A DNA stretch of 64,000 bases, taken from assembly GCF_002139915.1 (NCBI RefSeq), contig NZ_CP018788.1, positions 1,178,001 to 1,242,000 of the forward strand. The letters run 5' to 3'. Below, piece by piece: positions 28,960 to 37,747 of this stretch. Origin of the DNA: Campylobacter devanensis (lineage in GTDB: Bacteria > Campylobacterota > Campylobacteria > Campylobacterales > Campylobacteraceae). Position 1 is the stretch's first letter. The number at the start of each line of letters is the position of its first letter. Below the pieces are notes generated by a model, which was not told the origin of the DNA, searched no databases, and worked only from the letters and a program-made list of their open reading frames with translations. The position numbers and the translations under genes were made by a program.

Positions 28960-30102
28960 ATGTTTATTCACATAGATCTTGATGCATTTTTTATCAGTGC
29001 AGCTGCAACAATAGATAAAAGCTTAATTGGTAAAAAAGCCGCCGTAGCAAATGGAAGTAAATTTGATATATTTGGCGACTATCATGAGTATGGCATAATT
29101 TTAAGCGCTACCTATGAAGCTCGTGCTATAGGAATTAACTGCACTATGCACTCAAGTTTAGCTAAAAAACTCTGTCCTGATTTAATCATCGTTCCAACAG
29201 ATTTTGAGCTATATCATAAATTATCAAATTCTCTTTATAATTTATTGCTTAATTATACTGATGAAATTGAGAAGTATAGTATTGATGAGTATTTTATAGA
29301 TCTTGCTGGAACAAAATATGATATTAATCCTTTAGTATTTGCTAATAAGCTTAAATTTGAGATAAATAATAAACTAAATTTACCTTGTAGTATAGGAATT
29401 GCGCCAAATAAACTACTAGCTAAGCTTGCAACCAATCTAGCAAAACCTAGCAAAATATATCAAATAAATAGTCCCCAAGAGATAGAAAATCTACAAATTT
29501 CCAAGCTTCCAGGAGTAGGTAAATCTCTTTATAAAAGTTTACAAAAATATGGAGTTACTACTATTAAAGATGCTCTAAATGCCAAGCATATATTTGACAA
29601 ACTTGGCAAATATGCCATAAATCTTTATAGCTCTTTAAATTTAATCCATCAAGACAAAATTATTAAAAATCAGCCACGCAAATCTCTAGCTATAGCTAGA
29701 AGCTTTGCCCCAATTAAAAATAGATATGATATCAATAAAAGATTAATGACTCTATGTAGACATCTATATTTTGAAGTAGCTTCACTTGCTTTAACCCCAA
29801 GCAGGATCGAGCTAAAACTTCGCTATAAAGGACAAGAGCAAATAAGCATAAGCACTACTATTAGTGCTAACTTTACTCACAAATTTTTAGAACAGATTAC
29901 TAAAGAGCTATTTATAAACTTAGATAAATTTAAAGAGTATGAGATAAACTATCTAAGTCTTTGTGCGGCTGGATTTGATAAGCAGCAACAGCGATCTTTA
30001 TTTGATACTCAAAGTCCAAAAAATAGCAAAATTAGCACTGCCATAATGCAAATTCAAAAAAAATATGGCGTAGATGCTATTAAAAGCCTATCTGAGTTTT
30101 AA
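28960..30102 (+). CDS. dinB: Y-family DNA polymerase (Pol IV/UmuC-like)
   Basis: This translesion DNA polymerase has 380 residues. The N-terminal FIHIDLDAFF supplies the first acidic metal ligand, and SIDEYFIDL holds the Asp-Glu pair of the palm. A helix-hairpin-helix motif (SKLPGVGKSLYKSL) and the little-finger region follow. The active-site Y replaces the more common A or C after SIDE. The ATG lies only 3 nt after the copA stop, so it is translated from the copper export mRNA. Whether it is DinB or UmuC type is not settled by eye. No umuD-like gene is nearby. Confidence 0.85.
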   Translation: MFIHIDLDAFFISAAATIDKSLIGKKAAVANGSKFDIFGDYHEYGIILSATYEARAIGINCTMHSSLAKKLCPDLIIVPTDFELYHKLSNSLYNLLLNYTDEIEKYSIDEYFIDLAGTKYDINPLVFANKLKFEINNKLNLPCSIGIAPNKLLAKLATNLAKPSKIYQINSPQEIENLQISKLPGVGKSLYKSLQKYGVTTIKDALNAKHIFDKLGKYAINLYSSLNLIHQDKIIKNQPRKSLAIARSFAPIKNRYDINKRLMTLCRHLYFEVASLALTPSRIELKLRYKGQEQISISTTISANFTHKFLEQITKELFINLDKFKEYEINYLSLCAAGFDKQQQRSLFDTQSPKNSKISTAIMQIQKKYGVDAIKSLSEF

Positions 30103-30143
30103 GCAAAATTTAGCTAAAATCAGCAAAAAATTTAAGGAAAATT

Positions 30144-30695
30144 ATGAAAGTAGCCGATGCGTACTCTATGATTTGTATGGTTTTTGCTAGTAATTTTGCT
30201 AATGCAATCACTGATGAAGCAATCAAAAAACTACAGCCAACTTGGATGATAAAAACCCAAAATCTAGAAAATGAAAAGGGTAACGCCCTGCTAGCTAGAG
30301 CTTTAATGCACTGCAAAGCTGAGGAGATTGCTGCAGATTTGGATAATTTTAAAGTTGCGTGCTCACTAAAATTTTTTAGGCAAGTTAGCGATGAAGAGAT
30401 AGAGCATTTATATAAACAGCTTAACTTTGATAAGCCATTTACTAACTTACGTGCTACCCATGTTTCAAATATGTTTGCTCTACTTGGCGTTATATTTAAA
30501 AATAATACAAATGAAAAAACTCATACAATTCTTGGAATGTATTTGGTTGATTTTTTCCTGCCTAGTTTGGTGTTATTTGCTAAATTTCTACGTTATAATG
30601 CCAAAACTCCATATTATCAAGCTATGGGCGAATTTATAATGGATTTTATAAAAACTCTTAAGACAAATTTGGGGTTAAAAATTGACGTTAAATAG
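30144..30695 (+). CDS. Hypothetical helical protein, possibly TorD/DmsD-like chaperone
   Basis: I do not recognise this 183-residue protein with certainty. It looks all-helical and soluble, has AAGGA before the ATG, and contains [20 protein letters not shown] and the acidic motif [13 protein letters not shown]. Length and helical pattern are reminiscent of TorD-type chaperones for molybdoenzymes, but no redox enzyme is near. Its end overlaps the TTG start of lgt by 14 nt, so the two are coupled. Confidence 0.6.
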   Translation: MKVADAYSMICMVFASNFANAITDEAIKKLQPTWMIKTQNLENEKGNALLARALMHCKAEEIAADLDNFKVACSLKFFRQVSDEEIEHLYKQLNFDKPFTNLRATHVSNMFALLGVIFKNNTNEKTHTILGMYLVDFFLPSLVLFAKFLRYNAKTPYYQAMGEFIMDFIKTLKTNLGLKIDVK

Positions 30696-31497
30696 TTGGA
30701 ATTTAATCTATTTAAATATGAATCCAGTGGCATTTAGCCTATTTGGATTAAATATACACTGGTATGGAATTATGTATGTTTTAGCCTTGCTAGTAGCGCT
30801 TTGGATGGCTAAATTTTTTGTTAAAAAAGACAAACTACCAATCTCAAATTCGCTTTTAGATAGCTACTTTTTCTGGGTTGAAATCGGCGTAATTTTAGGT
30901 GCTAGGCTAGGCTATATCATCATTTATGACCCAAATACCCTATACTATCTCACTCAACCTTGGCAGATATTTAATCCGTTTATAAATGGCGAATTTGTAG
31001 GTATTCGTGGAATGAGCTACCATGGTGCTGTTGTTGGATTTATTATTGCGACTCTTCTGTTTTGCTATAAATTTAAGCAAAATATCCTTTTATATCTTGA
31101 CCTTGTAGCAATTAGTGTGCCATTAGGTTATATCTTTGGTAGAGTTGGAAATTTCTTAAATCAAGAGTTAATTGGTCGTACTACTGATGTGAGCTGGGGT
31201 GTAGTAAGTGCAGGAGTATTGCGTCATCCTAGCCAACTTTATGAAGCTGTGCTTGAAGGACTAGTGATATTTATTATTTTATATTTTTACCGTATTTATA
31301 AACGATTTAACGGTGAATTAATCGCCCTTTATGCTATGCTTTATCCCATTATGAGATTTATTTGTGAATTTTATAGAGAGCCTGATTTTGGTATTGGGTT
31401 TGTCGCATTTGGGCTAAGTATGGGGCAAATTCTCTCTATTATTATGTTTGGCTTTGGTCTTTGGCTATATATTTGGCTTAAGTGGGTAAAAAAGTAG
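30682..31497 (+). CDS. lgt: Phosphatidylglycerol:prolipoprotein diacylglyceryl transferase
   Basis: Lgt adds diacylglycerol to the lipobox Cys of prelipoproteins at the inner membrane. The 271-residue protein has about seven membrane segments, the [13 protein letters not shown] start region and the signature [13 protein letters not shown] with essential Arg and Asn. I keep the TTG start ([11 protein letters not shown]), as the extra N-terminus resembles family members and GGGG precedes it. An ATG 12 codons later is the alternative. Confidence 0.94.
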   Translation: MTLNSWNLIYLNMNPVAFSLFGLNIHWYGIMYVLALLVALWMAKFFVKKDKLPISNSLLDSYFFWVEIGVILGARLGYIIIYDPNTLYYLTQPWQIFNPFINGEFVGIRGMSYHGAVVGFIIATLLFCYKFKQNILLYLDLVAISVPLGYIFGRVGNFLNQELIGRTTDVSWGVVSAGVLRHPSQLYEAVLEGLVIFIILYFYRIYKRFNGELIALYAMLYPIMRFICEFYREPDFGIGFVAFGLSMGQILSIIMFGFGLWLYIWLKWVKK

Positions 31498-31565
31498 CTT
31501 AGAGATATTCTGTATTTATCCACTTTAAGCCCTTTAAGTTGTCATTAAAAGTAAATATAATTAAA

Positions 31566-31760
31566 TTATCTATTTTTAAGTGATTCTTTTAATATATTTT
31601 TAATATCTTTAGTTATCTCTTCTTCGCTCTCAATCATCTCGTATAGCTTAAATCCAGCCTCGATAATCGCATATAGCTCAGGCTTTGTTGTTCGCCATCT
31701 TTGTAGTGTTCTAGTAGTGGTGCGTAGTATCCGCGCTTTATCTTGCATAGTGTATTTCAT
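31566..31760 (-). CDS. Small putative helix-turn-helix protein
   Basis: This 64-residue basic protein has a helix-turn-helix-like segment (KARILRTTTRTLQRWRTTKPEL) followed by an amphipathic acidic helix. It has no strong ribosome site and no partner genes; it is single, convergent with lgt and divergent from the lipoprotein pair. It could be a small phage-type regulator, or non-coding. Confidence 0.45.
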   Translation of the reverse strand: MKYTMQDKARILRTTTRTLQRWRTTKPELYAIIEAGFKLYEMIESEEEITKDIKNILKESLKNR

Positions 31761-31842
31761 AATGATAGATTAGCAGATTTGTATTTAAATAAAAATTCGG
31801 ATATTATTTCGTAATTTTATTAAAAATTTAGACTTAATGCCT

Positions 31843-31848
31843 TATAAT
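31843..31848 (+). promoter_or_regulatory. -10 box for the lipoprotein pair
   Basis: TATAAT lies 30 bp before the ATG of the first lipoprotein gene, in AT-rich DNA. Confidence 0.5.
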
Positions 31849-31878
31849 TCATTTTGCCAACTTACAAAAAGGATTAAA

Positions 31879-32349
31879 ATGTTTAAGGTGATTAAATATT
31901 CCATTTTTGCTGGAGTGTTTTTGACTTTAGCAGGGTGTGGAACAAAAATTGAAATCTTGCCAGAAATAGTTGAATCTAGCAAAGACCAACATATAATCTA
32001 CGCTAAATTTGATAGCAATAAAACTTATATGAAAAAGTATCTACCAAGTAATGTTATAATAAAAGATGACGCTCCTATTAGCGTTAAGTATAGTTTTACC
32101 AATATAAAAACAGGAAATATAACAATTGAACATAATTTAACATTAGAAATGAAAGCTGATTTGAAATTTTTTAATAACAATAAAGAGATTAATATAACTT
32201 CATTTTGTAATACATATAAACATGCATCAGTATTTTCTTATAGTAATTATACAAAATTCAGAAAAGTATGTATTCCTGAAATTCAAAAAAATCTACAACA
32301 GCAGATAAATATTAAATTTGAAAAAGGAGAATTTAATGTATTTAAATAA
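31879..32349 (+). CDS. Putative lipoprotein of unknown function
   Basis: This 156-residue protein starts at MFKVIKYS (ATG at 31879, AAGGA 6 nt before); an upstream in-frame start lacks a ribosome site. The signal peptide ends in the lipobox LAGC at about residue 20, so it should be lipid-anchored in the envelope. Two later cysteines (SFCNT, KVCIP) could form a disulfide. No domain was recognised. Its end overlaps the next lipoprotein gene by 14 nt. Confidence 0.75.
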   Translation: MFKVIKYSIFAGVFLTLAGCGTKIEILPEIVESSKDQHIIYAKFDSNKTYMKKYLPSNVIIKDDAPISVKYSFTNIKTGNITIEHNLTLEMKADLKFFNNNKEINITSFCNTYKHASVFSYSNYTKFRKVCIPEIQKNLQQQINIKFEKGEFNVFK

Positions 32350-32777
32350 AATCTTTACAGTTTTAACTATTTTCATTATGGCGATTATTTTCACTGGATG
32401 CGGTGCTAGAGGAGCTTATTTTAATAAATTTGAACAACCTACCGATGGAAATGCTTCAATTTATGTATATAGACCTGCTATGTTTTTTCGTGGCGGTATG
32501 AGATATAATGTCATAATAAGCGATGATGGTAATGATATAACAGAAGGATTAATGAGCAATGGTGCCTATATTTTATACACAAGTTCCAGCAAATAGAGAA
32601 ATAGAGATTAAAACCGATACTACAAGCATAGGATCAATTTTAATCGATACAGAAAATCAAAAAACTTATTGTATAAAATCTTATCCCGTTCAAGGTTTTA
32701 TCTCTAGAGCTAAAATAATGCAAGTTGATATGGAGACTTGTCAAAAAGAGATTATAAATACTCAATTACATGAATAA
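32336..32777 (+). pseudogene. DUF2846-like lipoprotein broken by a +1 frameshift
   Basis: The start is the ATG at 32336 behind GGAG. The first frame reads a signal peptide with lipobox IFTGC, then GNASIYVYRPAMFFRGG, and stops at 32596 after a few unrelated residues. The next frame continues directly with TQVPANREIEIKTDTTSIGS and ends at 32777. Removing one T from TTTT near 32573 restores one 146-residue protein with the usual DUF2846 pattern (Y-R-P near the start, an export loop after the shift). It may be a true pseudogene, a phase-variable gene or a sequencing error. Confidence 0.75.
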
Positions 32778-32782
32778 TTACT

Positions 32783-32811
32783 CAAGCCTAGATTTCTAGG
32801 CTTGGTTTTAT
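32783..32811 (+). terminator. Rho-independent terminator after the lipoprotein pair
   Basis: Perfect 9-bp stem CAAGCCTAG/CTAGGCTTG with a 4-nt ATTT loop is followed by GTTTTAT on the plus strand. priA converges from the other side. Confidence 0.8.
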
Positions 32812-32861
32812 CCAAATTTATTTCAATGCCTTTCAATTTTGTTTTATAATAATAGCTAAAT

Positions 32862-34694
32862 TTAACTAAAATTCACCGGATCGATATCAGGTAAGGCGCC
32901 ATAATCTCTAGCAATTTTACTAGCCTTTAATAGCGGAGTATGAGTAGCAGATCGTAAAAGTATCTGATAGCGGTGCTTAGATGCTATCAACTCTATGATG
33001 CACTTACCATACCCTACTATCTCTAGCTCGGCCATACTCTTTAGCTTGCCTAAAATTTGCTGCATTTTACTCACAGCCTTAGATTCATCTTTATCTTCAA
33101 TTTTAATACGCAAAAGCCTCATAAATGGTGGATATAGTCCCTCTCGCACAGCCATCTCATCAGCAATAAAACGATCAAATTCATCCATATATTCAGCAAA
33201 AAACTCACACTTTAATCCCTGAATAATCACCCTGCCATAGTTAGCACGCCCCGCACGCCCCGCTACTTGCATAGCTAGAGCCAGACTCTTGCTTCTAGCT
33301 TGATAATCACTATAATCTAAATGCTCATCAAGCCCCATAATGATAGCAAGGCTAACATTATGATAATCATGCCCTTTGCTTAACATCTGAGTACCGACAA
33401 TTATATCAATTTTATATTCATTAAAATTTTTAAGAAGAGTTGTTAGTTTTTTTTGTGTAGTAATCTCATCACGGTCAAATTTCGCTATAGATGCAAATGG
33501 AAAATACTCTTTAATCTGAGCGACTAACTCACTAGTTCCAATTTTACGAGACTCTAGCATATCACTATTACACTGAGCGCAAACACTAGGAATCATACAA
33601 GCAAATCCGCAGTAATGACATCTCATTGCCCTATTTTTTTTATGTAAGCTCAGAGCAATAGAACAGTATGGGCACTGCATACTTTGGCCACACTTTTGAC
33701 AAATTAGAAATTTAAAATTCGCTCTAGTTGGTAAAAATATTATTACCTGTTTTTTAGCCTGCAAGGCTTGTGAAATCTCACCTAAAATTAACTCATTTAA
33801 TCCTGTTGGACTATGATCATAGATATACTCTTTTTGTGATGCGTAAAATCTTCCTTTTAGCCTAAAATTCGGAAATTTAGCATAGCTATTTAGACTTGGT
33901 GTAGCACTTCCTAAAATGCATTTTATCCCCATTTTATTTGCAATATAAATAGCTAAATCTTTAGCATTATAGTATGGGTCGCTGTTGCTTTTATAACTCT
34001 CATCATGTTCTTCATCAACTACAATTAACCCCAAATCACTAAAAGGCAAAAATAGTGCTGAGCGTGCGCCTGCAATTAGACGAATTTTGCCTTGACTAAA
34101 CTCACTTAGCAAATTTTGCTTTTTTTTAGGTGTGATTTTAGAGTGCCACACACCTACGCTATCTCCAAAATATGCTTCTAAGCGCTCTTGCATCTGCGGT
34201 GTAAGAGAAATTTCAGGCATTAAAAATAATGCTTGCTTACCTAGGTTTAAATACTCACGAATTAAGCTAATATATATCTCACTTTTACCGCTTCCTGTAT
34301 CGCCAAAAAGCAAACTAATAGGATTTTTTTTAATAAATTTAGCAGCTTCAAGTTGTAGAGGGCTTAAATTTGGCGCTTTGATAAAACTACACTTTGATTT
34401 GCGATAATGGCTAAAAGGTTCAAATAATCCTAATGAAACACCAATTTCGCAGGTATAGTAATAACTAATAAATTTAGCCAGTGTAATTTGTAGCTGTGTA
34501 AAGGTTAAATTTAACCGCTCAATAACTGGCAATGTTTTAAAATCTGGCTTTGGTACTGCTTTTATTATACAACCATTTTGAGTTTTATTTCTTAGCTTTA
34601 TAGTAACTATTTCAAATTCATTTAGCACGCACTGACTCTCATATGTAAGCGGAGCTAAATTTGCACCTATTATGGCAATCTCATAGTAGTTCAT
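32862..34694 (-). CDS. priA: Primosomal protein N' (PriA helicase)
   Basis: PriA restarts replication at stalled forks. The 610-residue protein has Walker A GDTGSGKSE, the DEEH box in VVDEEHDESY, and eight cysteines in four pairs (CQKC, CPYC, CHYC, CAQC) that form the two zinc sites between the helicase motifs. It is shorter than the E. coli enzyme (732) mainly at the N-terminal DNA-binding part, as in related species. Its ATG overlaps the stop of the pseudopilin gene by 4 nt. Confidence 0.95.
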   Translation of the reverse strand: MNYYEIAIIGANLAPLTYESQCVLNEFEIVTIKLRNKTQNGCIIKAVPKPDFKTLPVIERLNLTFTQLQITLAKFISYYYTCEIGVSLGLFEPFSHYRKSKCSFIKAPNLSPLQLEAAKFIKKNPISLLFGDTGSGKSEIYISLIREYLNLGKQALFLMPEISLTPQMQERLEAYFGDSVGVWHSKITPKKKQNLLSEFSQGKIRLIAGARSALFLPFSDLGLIVVDEEHDESYKSNSDPYYNAKDLAIYIANKMGIKCILGSATPSLNSYAKFPNFRLKGRFYASQKEYIYDHSPTGLNELILGEISQALQAKKQVIIFLPTRANFKFLICQKCGQSMQCPYCSIALSLHKKNRAMRCHYCGFACMIPSVCAQCNSDMLESRKIGTSELVAQIKEYFPFASIAKFDRDEITTQKKLTTLLKNFNEYKIDIIVGTQMLSKGHDYHNVSLAIIMGLDEHLDYSDYQARSKSLALAMQVAGRAGRANYGRVIIQGLKCEFFAEYMDEFDRFIADEMAVREGLYPPFMRLLRIKIEDKDESKAVSKMQQILGKLKSMAELEIVGYGKCIIELIASKHRYQILLRSATHTPLLKASKIARDYGALPDIDPVNFS

Positions 34695-35050
34695 AGTTTT
34701 AGTTTATCACAAATTTCTTGTGGGCTTAGGCAATTTATAGTAGCATTGCTATCATAGCTAAATCTCACGCTATTATCAAAAACTAAATTTTGATTATCAA
34801 TACTCCACTTGTGTAAATTTAACTCAGTTAAAATTTGCGAATTTAAAACTGGTTCTTGCACTTTAGCACTAAGTAAAAGAGCGGTTTTTTGGTGGAGAAT
34901 ATTTGCTTGAATTGTAGCTATATCGGTTTTGATTTTGAGTAAATTTGCATCATCTTTACTAAAAAATAGCCTTGGCACTGCTATTGCTAACAAAACACCA
35001 AGGATAATAATAACAAATGTTAATTCAATTAAGCTAAATGCTTTTATCAT
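34691..35050 (-). CDS. Type II/IV pseudopilin-like protein
   Basis: This 119-residue protein starts IKAFSLIELTFVIIILGVLL, a class III prepilin leader with the conserved Glu at +5 and a hydrophobic N-helix. The residue before the cleavage site is Ala instead of the usual Gly. It is likely processed by a prepilin peptidase and used in a DNA-uptake pseudopilus, since Campylobacter transformation uses type II-like parts. Two cysteines lie near the C-terminus (NCLSPQEIC). It is part of a four-gene overlapping run ending in priA. Confidence 0.75.
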   Translation of the reverse strand: MIKAFSLIELTFVIIILGVLLAIAVPRLFFSKDDANLLKIKTDIATIQANILHQKTALLLSAKVQEPVLNSQILTELNLHKWSIDNQNLVFDNSVRFSYDSNATINCLSPQEICDKLKL

Positions 35051-35273
35051 GAGTTAGGGCTTTGTCTATATTGCCAAGAATCGAGCTTAGCTCATTTTTT
35101 TGCTCATAATTTTCATAGCACTTTTGAATAAAGGCAGTAAGCAAAGCCTTGATAGTAAGGAGATTTTTATCATCCAAATAGTGTCGTAACTCCTCCTCAA
35201 AATAGTCAGCAAATTCATCATCAAGAGTAATATTAAAATCTTTACTAGCTATATTTAAAGAGATTTGTCTCAT
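35034..35273 (-). CDS. Conserved small acidic protein of unknown function
   Basis: These 79 residues are mostly helical, with a short beta-like start (RQISLNIASKDFNITLDDEF). I recognise no domain. It overlaps the pseudopilin gene by 17 nt and its upstream neighbour by 4 nt, which supports real translation within this operon. Confidence 0.6.
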   Translation of the reverse strand: MRQISLNIASKDFNITLDDEFADYFEEELRHYLDDKNLLTIKALLTAFIQKCYENYEQKNELSSILGNIDKALTHDKSI

Positions 35274-35503
35274 CGACCAAGCACAGCCTCAACTTGCTTT
35301 AATAAATCATCGCTAGCTAGGTCTTGATTTTTTAGCTCCTCTTCAAGCCTCATTATTTGATTTGATTTAGCTTCGTTTTGTGCTTTAACGCTAATTAATT
35401 CATTTCTTAAAGCCTCATTAGCTTCGCATACTTCTTCATATTTTAGCATCAGCTCAGTTACTTTTGAAGCTAGATTATTTAAAACCTTTCCGTTTTCTAA
35501 CAT
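35270..35503 (-). CDS. Small coiled-coil protein
   Basis: The 77-residue protein is predicted coiled coil over most of its length (KVTELMLKYEEVCEANEALR, then RLEEELKNQ). Small coiled coils of this size include ZapB-like division proteins, but I cannot claim that here. It heads the run coiled-coil, 79-residue protein, pseudopilin, priA, with overlaps at each junction, and diverges from uvrB. Confidence 0.6.
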   Translation of the reverse strand: MLENGKVLNNLASKVTELMLKYEEVCEANEALRNELISVKAQNEAKSNQIMRLEEELKNQDLASDDLLKQVEAVLGR

Positions 35504-35634
35504 TACAAATCCTTATTTTATGGTGATTAAAGTGGATAATTTTATCATATTTTTTGTAAATATGGGCTAAATTTTAGCTATTTTTTAGCAATTTTAGTGT
35601 AAGAAATTTAAAATTTTGGTTAAATAAAAAATGG

Positions 35635-35640
35635 TAAAAT
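35635..35640 (+). promoter_or_regulatory. -10 box for uvrB
   Basis: TAAAAT lies 22 bp before the uvrB ATG, in the divergent spacer that also carries the promoter of the priA run. Confidence 0.4.
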
Positions 35641-35662
35641 CACCAAAAATTAAGGCAATAAT

Positions 35663-37639
35663 ATGGACAAATTCGATTTAAATAGCAAATTTTCACCTAG
35701 CAAAGACCAGCAAAACGCCATTAACAATATTGTAAACGCATTTAAAAATGGTGCAAAGTATAGCGTATTACTAGGCGTAACAGGTAGTGGCAAGACATTT
35801 ACCATGGCAAATGTAATAAAGCAGTTAAATATCCCAACACTAATTATGACACACAATAAATCCCTAGCCGCTCAGCTATATAGTGAATTTAAAGGCTTTT
35901 TCCCACACAATCATGTGGAGTATTTTATAAGTTACTATGACTACTATCAGCCTGAGGCATATATCCCAAGACAAGATTTATTTATAGAAAAAGATAGCGC
36001 TATAAACGATGAACTAGAGCGCCTAAGACTATCAGCTACAGCAAATTTACTCGAACACGATGATACTATCGTGATAGCTAGCGTATCAGCAAATTATGGT
36101 CTAGGTAATCCAGCCGAATACAAAGGTATGGTTATTACTTTAGAGCGTGGTATGCAAATTAGCCAAAAAGAACTACTTTTAAAGCTAGTTGATATGGGTT
36201 ATAAAAGAAATGATAGCTACTTTGATAGGGCTGATTTTCGTGTAAATGGTGATGTAGTAGATATCTATCCGGCATATTTTTGCGATGAAGCTATTAGACT
36301 AGAGTTTTTTGGTGATGAAATTGAAGAGATTTATCACTTTAACGCATTAGAGAATAAAAAAACTAAAAATTTAAATAAATTTATTCTATACGCAACAAGT
36401 CAATTTGTAGTCGGAGAAAATCGCTTAAAAGAAGCGATTAAGGGGATTGAGGCTGAACTAGATGAAAGACTTAAATTTTATGAAAATCAGGGGCGAATGG
36501 TTGAATATCAACGACTTAAGCAACGGGTTGAATTTGATCTAGAAATGCTAGCTACCACTGGAAGCACAAAGGGCGTAGAAAACTATGCTAGATATCTTAC
36601 CGGTCAAAAAGCAGGAGAGACACCATACTCGATGTTTGATTATTTTGAAATGAATGGACAAGATTATCTAATTATAGTTGATGAAAGCCATGTTAGCCTG
36701 CCACAATTTCGTGGAATGTACGCAGGCGATAGAAGTAGAAAAGAGATCTTAGTGGAGTATGGATTTAGACTGCCTAGCGCACTAGATAATAGACCGCTGA
36801 AATTTGATGAGTTTATAGTCAAAAAAGGGAAATTTCTCTTTGTCTCTGCTACGCCAAATGAGTATGAAATTCAGCTAGCAAACAATCATATATATGAGCA
36901 AATTTTACGCCCAACTGGCCTGCTAGATCCTGAAATTGAGGTAATTAGTAGTGATAATCAAGTTGAAGTTCTTTATGATAGAGCAAAAGCTGTAATAGAA
37001 CGAGGCGAAAGAGTGCTAATAACTACTTTAACAAAAAAGATGGCCGAAGAGTTAACAAGATACTATCTAGAGCTTGGATTAAAAATCAAATATATGCACT
37101 CAGATATTGATGCTGTGGAGCGAAATGAGCTAATACGCGGCCTAAGGCGTGGGGATTATGATATTTTAGTTGGGATAAATTTACTTCGTGAGGGATTAGA
37201 TCTTCCTGAGGTGAGTCTAGTAGCAGTAATGGATGCAGATAAGGAAGGATTCTTGCGTTCTAAAACTAGCTTAATCCAGACAATGGGGCGAGCTGCTAGA
37301 AATGTAAATGGCAAGGTGATTTTATTTGCTAATAAAATTACTAGTTCAATGCGTGAAGCTATTGATATTACCTCTGCACGCCGCAAATACCAAGATGAAT
37401 ATAATAAAGCAAATGGTATCACACCAAAAAGTGCAAGTCGCAATATCGAAGATAGTTTAAAAGAGGATGATACTATAGAGCTTTACACTAAGGCTAAAAA
37501 GCTTGAAAAGATGCCAGCTAATGAGCGTGCTAAGATGATCAAGGAGCTAAGAACTATGATGATGGAAGCTGCTAAAAATCTTGAGTTTGAAAAGGCAGCC
37601 GCACTGCGTGATGAGATTGCTAAGTTACGACAAATTTAA
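35663..37639 (+). CDS. uvrB: Excinuclease ABC subunit UvrB
   Basis: This is the DNA damage recognition helicase of nucleotide excision repair. The 658-residue protein has Walker [11 protein letters not shown], the Tyr-rich beta-hairpin ([12 protein letters not shown]), the DEAD-type DESH box, helicase motif QTMGRAARN, and the C-terminal UVR domain ([16 protein letters not shown]) that binds UvrC. Length is normal. It converges with flagellin and shares the hairpins downstream. Confidence 0.97.
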   Translation: MDKFDLNSKFSPSKDQQNAINNIVNAFKNGAKYSVLLGVTGSGKTFTMANVIKQLNIPTLIMTHNKSLAAQLYSEFKGFFPHNHVEYFISYYDYYQPEAYIPRQDLFIEKDSAINDELERLRLSATANLLEHDDTIVIASVSANYGLGNPAEYKGMVITLERGMQISQKELLLKLVDMGYKRNDSYFDRADFRVNGDVVDIYPAYFCDEAIRLEFFGDEIEEIYHFNALENKKTKNLNKFILYATSQFVVGENRLKEAIKGIEAELDERLKFYENQGRMVEYQRLKQRVEFDLEMLATTGSTKGVENYARYLTGQKAGETPYSMFDYFEMNGQDYLIIVDESHVSLPQFRGMYAGDRSRKEILVEYGFRLPSALDNRPLKFDEFIVKKGKFLFVSATPNEYEIQLANNHIYEQILRPTGLLDPEIEVISSDNQVEVLYDRAKAVIERGERVLITTLTKKMAEELTRYYLELGLKIKYMHSDIDAVERNELIRGLRRGDYDILVGINLLREGLDLPEVSLVAVMDADKEGFLRSKTSLIQTMGRAARNVNGKVILFANKITSSMREAIDITSARRKYQDEYNKANGITPKSASRNIEDSLKEDDTIELYTKAKKLEKMPANERAKMIKELRTMMMEAAKNLEFEKAAALRDEIAKLRQI

Positions 37640-37649
37640 TCATTATAAT

Positions 37650-37715
37650 GTTTATTATTACTAGAAAATAAATAATTTTTAATAATAAACCCTCGCAATG
37701 GCTAAGCATTGCGAG
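37650..37715. terminator. Two hairpins between convergent uvrB and flagellin genes
   Basis: The first is an AT-only pair GTTTATTATTA (37650-37660) / TAATAATAAAC (37680-37690). The second is CTCGCAATG/CATTGCGAG (37692-37715) with a 6-nt loop. The second is followed on the minus strand by GGTTTATTATT and can terminate the flagellin transcript; together they can act in both directions. Confidence 0.65.
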
Positions 37716-37747
37716 TAAATTTAAGCTATTAAAGATTTAAATTTAAG

